Shown here: one piece after another, positions 24,538 through 30,226 of the stretch
Position numbering within the stretch: position 1 is the stretch's first letter
How the letters are laid out: the number at the start of each line of letters is the position of its first letter
Program-made: the position numbers and the translations under genes
Origin: Anaerolineae bacterium
GTDB taxonomy: Bacteria > Chloroflexota > Anaerolineae > 4572-78 > J111
Assembly (NCBI GenBank): GCA_020433835.1
Contig: JAGRBY010000018.1
Coordinates: forward strand, 1-30,226
Length of the DNA stretch: 30,226 nt
Direction: 5' to 3'
Notes under the pieces: generated by a model
Told to the model about the DNA's origin: nothing
Databases searched by the model: none
What the model saw: the letters and a program-made list of their open reading frames with translations, nothing else

Positions 24538-25275
24538 CTACGCCCTTTTTAACAGGTGCAACAATTCAGTTAGGCTCTTGATTTCAAGAACGCCTGCCGG
24601 TGGCTCGGCGCGATTTTTTGTGTCGATGAGAACCGGAACCAACCCTGCCTCAAGCGCCCCGCGAATATCGGTGTCCAGATTATCGCCTACAAATAAAACC
24701 TCTTCAGGAGCAGGCTGGCCGGCCAGCGCCAGAGCGTGCTCAAACACCCGCCGATCGGGCTTGTGATAACCCGATTCTTCTGAAATGAGGGTAAAATCCA
24801 CCCATTCAGCAAAACTATATTTTTCTATTTTTTGACGCTGTAGATGAATATAACCGTTGGTTAAAATTCCGGTGGTATACTTTTGCCGAAGCGCCTGCAG
24901 CACATCGTACGTATCATCGAAAGGAACAGCCTCTTGCAAAACCAGCTCCACCCAATAATCTAACATTGAGTCGGCTAAGCTCGGATCGTGCCCCAACGAT
25001 CGAAGCGCGTTGGCGTAGGCATAACGGGCCGCCGTATCACCGTCGATGACCTGATCGACCATCATATACCACATATCGTAACTTTTGCCCCAATAACAAT
25101 CAAAGAAGGCTTCAGATGTCAAGGGCGCAAGTTGATCGGCAAAGCGAGCAAAAAGTGCCTCGCAAATAGTCGCTAACTGCCAGGTGTGCTCAATGAGCGT
25201 ACCGTCCATATCAAAAATAACGGTCGTAATGCGATCGTAAATTTCATGCTGTTCAGACAAAATCCAATTCTCCAC
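24538..25275 (-). CDS. HAD-superfamily hydrolase (phosphatase-like)
   Basis: The 245-residue product is a HAD phosphohydrolase of subfamily IA. Motif I is FDMDGTLIE (Asp22 nucleophile, Asp24), motif II ILTNG, motif III lysine in YHKPDRRVF, and motif IV VGDNLDTDI. The cap lies between motifs I and II and is all helical, with an unusually aromatic stretch (FFDCYWGKSYDMWYMMVDQ). The likely reaction is removal of phosphate from a small metabolite, but the substrate cannot be told. The start is a GTG with no strong Shine-Dalgarno. It follows the M16 pair by 67 bp on the same strand and may be co-transcribed with it. Confidence 0.88.
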   Translation of the reverse strand: MENWILSEQHEIYDRITTVIFDMDGTLIEHTWQLATICEALFARFADQLAPLTSEAFFDCYWGKSYDMWYMMVDQVIDGDTAARYAYANALRSLGHDPSLADSMLDYWVELVLQEAVPFDDTYDVLQALRQKYTTGILTNGYIHLQRQKIEKYSFAEWVDFTLISEESGYHKPDRRVFEHALALAGQPAPEEVLFVGDNLDTDIRGALEAGLVPVLIDTKNRAEPPAGVLEIKSLTELLHLLKRA

Positions 25276-25342
25276 GCAGTAGTGTTTGCAAAAGGGTGTT
25301 CTAACCGATGGGCCGATCTACATCCGACTCCGCTCTATCACG

Positions 25343-26602
25343 TTAAGAGGGCAGTTCAACCGGTCCCGCAATCGACAAAACATAGGTTTCATCGCTTAAA
25401 TAGGTGCGGGCCACAGCCTGGATATCGGCTTTGGTGATAGCGTTGATAAGGGCGGGGTAGCGCGATACAAAATCATCGCCAAGCTGGTACAAATTCATTT
25501 GCAGCAGCATATTGGCTACCCCTTCATTGGTTTCCATCTGAAGAGGCAAAATTCCGGTTAGATACGATTTGGCATCGGCCAACTCTTGGTCGCTCACGGG
25601 TTCCTCGCGAAAACGGCGAATTTCCGTTAGAATAAGCGCGATGGCTTTTTCAACGTTAGCAGGATTGACTCCGGCATAGATACACCAGGGATCGGCTCCA
25701 ATGCCGCCCATCAGCGACGTGCGGGCATAATAGGCCAACCCCTCGCGATCACGTACAACCTGACCAATACGCCCTCCCAGGCCTAAATGTCCTAAGATTG
25801 TGTCGCCAACATAAGCAGCGTAGAAATCGTCGTCGGTGCGTTTGGGGCCAATGTTGCCCAGCATCAAATCGGCTTGCGTTTTGTTAGCAATCACTTCAAC
25901 GTGCCGTTTTGTTGTCTCCAACGGAAGGGGAGTGGGGACAGACATATCGGGTGGGCTATGGGCCGGCTGCCACTGCCCCAGCGTGGCTTCCATAGTCTGG
26001 TAGACCATGTCGGCCTCAACATCGCCCACCACCACAAAAATACCGTCTTGTGGGTGCAAGTTTTGGTAGAAAGCAACCACATCGGCCTGGGTGATAGTCG
26101 GTACACTCTCCAGCGTACCGTTGAAAGGCCGACCATAGGGGTGCTGTAACGTATAGAGTTGCTCTCGAAAATATTGCTGGGCCAGGCCACGCGTACTTTC
26201 CCGCATTTCACGCAGCCCGGTAATAAGCTGGCCGCGCACACGCTCGATCTCAACCTCCGGGAAGGTAGGGCCAGTTAGCCCTTCTTCGATCAGTTCAACC
26301 ATCAAATTAAAATCTTCCGCCAGGCTTTTGCTGCTAACTGTAGTTAGGTGTCGCCCACAACTAAAATTCAGCATCGCCCCCACCGACTCCACTGTTTCGT
26401 TAATCTCAGCGAAATTTCGATGCGTTGTGCCGCGCCGCATAAGGCTGGTGGTAAACGAAGCCAAACCGGTTTTGTCGACCGGATCAAGATTGGCCCCACC
26501 CCGCAGCCGGCCTCGCACAACGACACTTTGGGCATGATGATTTTCTTTAACAATGAGGGTAATACCATTTGAGAGGGTATACGTTTGAAACGTTAAATCC
26601 AC
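25343..26602 (-). CDS. M16 family peptidase-like subunit lacking the zinc site
   Basis: This 419-residue protein has the two M16 domains (pitrilysin/MPP-like). The place of the HxxEH zinc motif, right after KTGLAS, reads FTTSL (50-54), so the metal ligands are lost. The C-terminal domain keeps the typical LGHLGLGGRIGQVVRDREGLAYY segment (about 273-297), used by the non-catalytic partner to hold the substrate. It is most simply the regulatory partner of the active subunit encoded 68 bp upstream (26671-27936), as in two-subunit bacterial M16B peptidases. The start is a GTG with GGAG six bases upstream. No signal peptide is seen, so it probably acts in the cytoplasm. Confidence 0.92.
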   Translation of the reverse strand: MDLTFQTYTLSNGITLIVKENHHAQSVVVRGRLRGGANLDPVDKTGLASFTTSLMRRGTTHRNFAEINETVESVGAMLNFSCGRHLTTVSSKSLAEDFNLMVELIEEGLTGPTFPEVEIERVRGQLITGLREMRESTRGLAQQYFREQLYTLQHPYGRPFNGTLESVPTITQADVVAFYQNLHPQDGIFVVVGDVEADMVYQTMEATLGQWQPAHSPPDMSVPTPLPLETTKRHVEVIANKTQADLMLGNIGPKRTDDDFYAAYVGDTILGHLGLGGRIGQVVRDREGLAYYARTSLMGGIGADPWCIYAGVNPANVEKAIALILTEIRRFREEPVSDQELADAKSYLTGILPLQMETNEGVANMLLQMNLYQLGDDFVSRYPALINAITKADIQAVARTYLSDETYVLSIAGPVELPS

Positions 26603-26670
26603 ACGTTACTCCGATTAAGATCGACTCGTATTTTGATTATGGGGCGTTACGCCATACAATGATTGTTATC

Positions 26671-27936
26671 TTAAGTGGGTTCAAACCAGCCCACTGTTCT
26701 ATTTGAAGTACGCAGATACTTACGGGCGGCCTGCCGGATATCTTCAGCCGTAACGGCAGCCAAATTATCGACCAAATTATCAAAACGACGCCAGTCACCT
26801 AACATTTCTAACCAGCCCAGCCAACGCGCCTGATTACTAACCCGTTCCATCGTATAAGCCAACTGAGCGCGTGTTTGTTTAAGAACTTTCTCCAGTTCAG
26901 CCGGCGAAACCAACTCGTCTTTCACCCGTTCGATTTCTTTGTCTATGGCCGCTTCAAACTCGGCCAGCGTATGACCGTGCCGTACAGTACCATCAAAATT
27001 AAAAGTGCCGGGATCGATGCTAGGATGGTACGATGCACCGGCATCGACCCCGATTTCGGTCTCTACCAGGGCCTTATAAAGACGCGCACTGCGATGGGTG
27101 GATGAACCGCCAAAACCTGCTCCTGAAAAGACGGACTCCAGCATAAGCAGGGTAAAAACATCGGCGTGCGAGCCTTCGCAGGCGTGGTAAACGGCCTGAA
27201 AATAGCCGGTTTGGCCGGGCTTGCGCATAAAGACTCGGCGCTCGCTTTGTTGGGTTGGCTCTCTAAGCGTGACCGGCGGCGGGGGTGGGCCAGCCGGTAT
27301 GCTGCCAAACAGTTCTTCAATCCGGTCGCGCACGCGGTCAACCTCAATGTCGCCCACAATGACCAGTACGGCATTATGCGGCCCATAATACATTTTATAA
27401 TGATTATAGAGATCATCACGGGTAATATTGTGCAAATCATCCTTCCAGCCGATAACCATGTTACCGTAAGGATGCACGTGAAAGGCTGTGGCTTTCACTT
27501 CTTCATTTAGCGCCCAACCCGGATTGTTTTCGTGACCTTCGCGCTCGGAGATGATAACGGTGCGTTCGCTGGTGACCTCATCGGGATCGAACAGAGAATT
27601 GGCCATGCGGTCACTTTCAATGCAAAGGCCAAGATCAAGCCGATCGGCGGGTAGGGTTTCAAAATAGGCGGTGTAATCCTGGCTGGTGAAGCCGTTCAGC
27701 ACGCCGCCATTGCGATTGATTTCAAGCATAATGCGGCCTTTGGGGAAATTGGGGGTGCCCTTGAACATCATATGCTCAACCCAATGCGAAATGCCGGTTT
27801 TACCGATCTGCTCATTGCGACCACCAACGCGATACCAAACCCAATTGGTGACCACCGGAGCCGTATGCACCGGCTTTAGCAGAACGCGCAGCCCATTATC
27901 CAGTTTGTAATCGTTTACAAAATCTTCAGAAGCCAA
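26671..27936 (-). CDS. M16 family zinc peptidase, catalytic subunit
   Basis: This is the active M16 metallopeptidase, which degrades peptides or short proteins in a closed chamber. The inverted zinc motif HWVEH (His51, Glu54, His55) follows GKTGIS, and Glu131 in ISEREGHENNPGW is the third ligand, 75 residues after the second histidine, as the family requires. The C-terminal half has the matching non-catalytic domain with SARLYKALVETEIGVDAGASY. Length (421 aa) is that of a single MPP-like subunit, so it needs a partner; the zinc-less subunit is encoded directly downstream. The start is TTG with AAGGAG five bases before it. No signal peptide is present. Confidence 0.95.
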   Translation of the reverse strand: MASEDFVNDYKLDNGLRVLLKPVHTAPVVTNWVWYRVGGRNEQIGKTGISHWVEHMMFKGTPNFPKGRIMLEINRNGGVLNGFTSQDYTAYFETLPADRLDLGLCIESDRMANSLFDPDEVTSERTVIISEREGHENNPGWALNEEVKATAFHVHPYGNMVIGWKDDLHNITRDDLYNHYKMYYGPHNAVLVIVGDIEVDRVRDRIEELFGSIPAGPPPPPVTLREPTQQSERRVFMRKPGQTGYFQAVYHACEGSHADVFTLLMLESVFSGAGFGGSSTHRSARLYKALVETEIGVDAGASYHPSIDPGTFNFDGTVRHGHTLAEFEAAIDKEIERVKDELVSPAELEKVLKQTRAQLAYTMERVSNQARWLGWLEMLGDWRRFDNLVDNLAAVTAEDIRQAARKYLRTSNRTVGWFEPT

Positions 27937-28006
27937 GAGATCTCCTTAAGAACAATAAATTGAAGAACAGCGATTAATTAACTTCAGAATATCCAAGGCG
28001 AAATTT

Positions 28007-28053
28007 GGAGATAGGGAGATAAGGAGATTGATTTTACAAATCTCCCTATCTCC
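28007..28053. repeat. Long perfect hairpin between the M16 and M20 peptidase genes
   Basis: GGAGATAGGGAGAT (28007-28020) and ATCTCCCTATCTCC (28040-28053) are perfect 14-bp inverted copies around a 19-nt loop. The loop itself holds a further GGAGAT (28023-28028), which allows an alternative pairing. There is no U-run on either strand, so this is not a standard terminator. It could be a repeat element or an mRNA stabilising or processing structure. Confidence 0.8.
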
Positions 28054-28089
28054 TGCCCGATCGCCAAGGTATTTGTTGCTCATCTCTTA

Positions 28090-29301
28090 CTACGCTGCCT
28101 CAGCCAGAGCCGCTATTAAGGCGACATAGGCAACAACCGACTCTTCCATTTCAGCTAAACTGATTCGCTCTTGATTGGTGTGGGCTAAGGTTTCATCGCC
28201 CGGCCCAAAACCGACAGTCGGAATTCCGGCCGTCATTAAATGGCCGCCGTCGGTGGCAAAGCGCCAGATGTTGATACCATCATCGCGGCCCAAGACATCA
28301 ACAAGCGCTTGATGCGCCGCCTGCACAAACCGGTCGTCTTTGGGCAACAGATAGGAGGGAAAAATGGCGGGAATGGGCTGCGTTACACCGGTATAGGTTG
28401 TAAAATCCTGGATTTTAACCACCACATTAACATTCTGCTCAAGGCCCTTAATAGAGTGGGCTAAATCCTCAATTTTGGCGACAATATCTTCCGGTTTTTC
28501 ATGGGCCACATTACGCCAGTCGAGCGTAAGATAAACCTGGCCGGGAATGACGTTAGGGCTAATTTGATCGGTGCTGTACAGCGTGGGCGCAACAGATGAA
28601 GGACCAAGGGTGTCATCATAGGCCATCTTCAAGGTAGACAGTTGGGATAAAAACGCCGCTGCGGCATAATGGGGATTTTCGCCCAGATGCGGCGCGCTGG
28701 CGTGGGCCGAACGACCGTTGAACGTGACGCGTAGTTCAACCCGGCCTCGATGCCCACGGCGGAGCGTATTACTGCTCGGCTCGCCGCAGATGGCGGCCTG
28801 GGCGTTGAGGTGTGTTGCCAAATGCTGCGTCCCCAACCCGCCGATTTCTTCCATAACGGGTACGGTCATATAGATATCCCCCGGCGGAGTTATGTGCAAC
28901 CGTTTGAATAGACTGGCAGCATAGATCATACAGGCGGTGGGGCCTTTCATATCTACAGAGGCGCGGCCCCACAGGTTACCATCGACAATTTGGCCGCTAA
29001 ACGGGGGATAAGGCCACCCCTCTAAGGGTCCGGCATCGACATGATCCATATGGCCGTTAAGGAGGATGGTCGGGCCGTCGCCACCATTGATTTTGCCGAT
29101 GATATTGCCAACTTGATCACGCCAAACTTTATCATAACCCAAATTTTCCATCTCAGTGGCGATGATGACCGCTACATCGCCTTCCTGGCCGGGCAAGCTG
29201 GGGGTAGCCACAATGTGCTGGGTAAAATCGATGAGAGGAGGTTGATATTCATGGGCAGTTGAACGAACATTTTCAAGCGGTAAATTCATGATGAAGATCA
29301 T
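28090..29301 (-). CDS. M20 family metallopeptidase/deacylase
   Basis: The 403-residue protein belongs to the M20 dizinc hydrolases (ArgE/DapE/YgeY-like), which cut amide bonds of acylated amino acids or small peptides. Metal ligands are visible: His84 and Asp86 (GHMDHVDAG), bridging Asp117 (ASVDMKG), Glu151/Glu152 (base and ligand, VMEEIGG), Glu174 (ICGEPSS) and His374 (LAHTNQE). The dimerisation domain is about 186-300 (GHRGRVELRVTFNGRSAHAS). Among M20 enzymes it looks nearest to the YgeY/ArgE group, but the substrate is not decided by sequence. The first ATG is at 29301 with GGAGAGG almost touching it; the ATG four codons later is an alternative start. The preceding regulator gene ends at a terminator, so it needs its own promoter, which I could not pick out. 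Confidence 0.92.
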   Translation of the reverse strand: MIFIMNLPLENVRSTAHEYQPPLIDFTQHIVATPSLPGQEGDVAVIIATEMENLGYDKVWRDQVGNIIGKINGGDGPTILLNGHMDHVDAGPLEGWPYPPFSGQIVDGNLWGRASVDMKGPTACMIYAASLFKRLHITPPGDIYMTVPVMEEIGGLGTQHLATHLNAQAAICGEPSSNTLRRGHRGRVELRVTFNGRSAHASAPHLGENPHYAAAAFLSQLSTLKMAYDDTLGPSSVAPTLYSTDQISPNVIPGQVYLTLDWRNVAHEKPEDIVAKIEDLAHSIKGLEQNVNVVVKIQDFTTYTGVTQPIPAIFPSYLLPKDDRFVQAAHQALVDVLGRDDGINIWRFATDGGHLMTAGIPTVGFGPGDETLAHTNQERISLAEMEESVVAYVALIAALAEAA

Positions 29302-29319
29302 CCTCTCCGTTAGGTAGAT

Positions 29320-29351
29320 AAAAAAGCAGTGTTACCGGAGGCAACACTGCT
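29320..29351 (-). terminator. Rho-independent terminator after the second regulator gene
   Basis: AGCAGTGTT (29325-29333) pairs perfectly with AACACTGCT (29343-29351). On the minus strand the stem is followed by six U residues (A run at 29320-29325). It lies 28 nt after the stop of the regulator gene. Confidence 0.9.
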
Positions 29352-29379
29352 CTAAAAGACTGAGGGGTTGGGGCCTAAG

Positions 29380-30226
29380 TTAGGCTCTAACAGGTTGACT
29401 TAGGGCTTGCCAAAGTGCTTCAACAGTAGAAAAGGCGGTACCCTGCTGAGAAAGCGTGGGAATTTCCACGTTCATAAATGGCACTTTCTCTTTGGGCGCG
29501 TCATCACCTTCGCCACGTTTTACATAACCGGCTTCACGGTCATGGATGGGGTAGAAATAGGCCATCGCCTGATTGAGACGATCTTTCACGTTGCGACTGA
29601 GCGTATCAACTTTGTTGGGCACGGTGATGATGATAAACTGATTTTCCGCCGGATGGCCGATAAAATCATCAATGCTGCCCAGTTCGTCTACGGCACTGGT
29701 CAGGGTTAGGGCGATAGCGCGCAGCACGTCATCGCGGGCGACAAAACCATAAATTTCGTTGAATTTATCAAGCCCGTTGATGTTGATGCCAATAGCCGAC
29801 CAGCCGTCACGCTCCATCATCAGGCTTAGCCGGTCGAGCGTAAACTTCTCGCCGGGTAAACCGGTGACCGGATTGTTTTGGCTGCCGGCGCGACGAAGCG
29901 CGTTGCGCACTCGCAGCCGCAACTCTTGCACGTCAAAGGGTTTGGTGATGTAATCGATCGCCCCTAATTTAAGGCCGGCGATGCGATCATCACGGTCGCG
30001 GCGCTCAGTTACAAAGATAACCGGCAGCCGACTGGTACGGACATCCTCTTGAAGCGACTGCCCCACCTCAAAGCCATCGATATCAGGTAGTCTCACATCT
30101 AAAAGAATGAGACTTGGCGATTCGGATCGGCACTTGTCCAGAGCTTCTTGCCCGGTACCCGCGGTAACAACCCGATACCCTTGTGCTTCAAAGTAGACCC
30201 GGAGCATATCAGAGGTATCCAGATCA
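29380..30226 (-). CDS. Response regulator: receiver plus degenerate GGDEF-like domain, N terminus cut by window edge
   Basis: The frame is open to the window edge. Upstream of the first Met at 30207 it reads DLDTSD, which matches the DDIDIS of the paralogue at 17014-17913, so the gene starts beyond the window and about ten residues are missing. The receiver keeps the phosphoacceptor Asp (LILLDVRLPDIDG), Thr and Lys (YITKPFD). The second domain begins NPVTGLPGEKF, close to the DPLTGLPNR of diguanylate cyclases. It has NINGLDKFNEIYGF like a GGDEF substrate helix, but reads DFIGHPAENQF where GGDEF should be, so catalysis is unlikely. The C-terminal part differs from its paralogue. It ends at a strong terminator. 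Confidence 0.92.
   Translation of the reverse strand, partial: DLDTSDMLRVYFEAQGYRVVTAGTGQEALDKCRSESPSLILLDVRLPDIDGFEVGQSLQEDVRTSRLPVIFVTERRDRDDRIAGLKLGAIDYITKPFDVQELRLRVRNALRRAGSQNNPVTGLPGEKFTLDRLSLMMERDGWSAIGININGLDKFNEIYGFVARDDVLRAIALTLTSAVDELGSIDDFIGHPAENQFIIITVPNKVDTLSRNVKDRLNQAMAYFYPIHDREAGYVKRGEGDDAPKEKVPFMNVEIPTLSQQGTAFSTVEALWQALSQPVRA

Overview
The window reads as a chromosomal segment of a bacterium in the phylum Chloroflexota, probably an Anaerolineae-like lineage. This is an inference from several things together: a GAF-rich giant histidine kinase, a cyanobacterial-type acyl-ACP reductase homologue, V4R and PATAN/DUF4388 proteins, paired M16 peptidases, a sigma factor with an insertion between regions 3 and 4, and frequent TTG/GTG starts. 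Base composition looks moderate (mid-40s % GC) and even, and I see no insertion sequence, phage, integrase or CRISPR array. Both edges cut genes: a polyprenyl diphosphate synthase on the left (TTG start, minus strand) and a response regulator on the right (minus strand).

Region 1 (1-7900) is housekeeping. On the minus strand rpsB-tsf end at a strong hairpin terminator, followed by pyrH-frr, another terminator, and the truncated polyprenyl synthase. Divergent from rpsB, on the plus strand, are dnaG, the primary sigma factor gene rpoD and tRNA-Asn(GUU). Near-consensus promoters (-35/-10 with 16-17 nt spacers) can be read for rpsB, dnaG and the tRNA.

Region 2 (7900-9480) holds a small unknown 78-aa protein and an M50 site-2 protease on the plus strand.

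Region 3 (9484-23016) is all minus strand and is the distinctive part. Reading in the direction of transcription: a PATAN/DUF4388 protein, a small Ras-like GTPase, an alpha/beta hydrolase (GHSMG), a left-handed beta-helix protein, an acyl-ACP reductase (AAR)-like protein, a receiver plus degenerate-GGDEF regulator, a 1802-aa seven-GAF histidine kinase, a single-domain receiver, a second alpha/beta hydrolase whose nucleophile serine is alanine, and a V4R protein. From the first hydrolase to the second, most gaps are 9-120 bp, so this could be one transcript joining an acyl/aldehyde-type enzyme set to a phosphorelay. That functional link is inference. No aldehyde-deformylating oxygenase partner for the AAR-like protein is visible.

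Region 4 (23381-30226) has RNase D on the plus strand converging on a HAD phosphatase. Then, on the minus strand, come an inactive/active pair of M16 peptidase subunits, an M20 peptidase with a long perfect hairpin next to it, and the truncated receiver/degenerate-GGDEF regulator, which is a paralogue of the one in region 3 and ends at a clear terminator.
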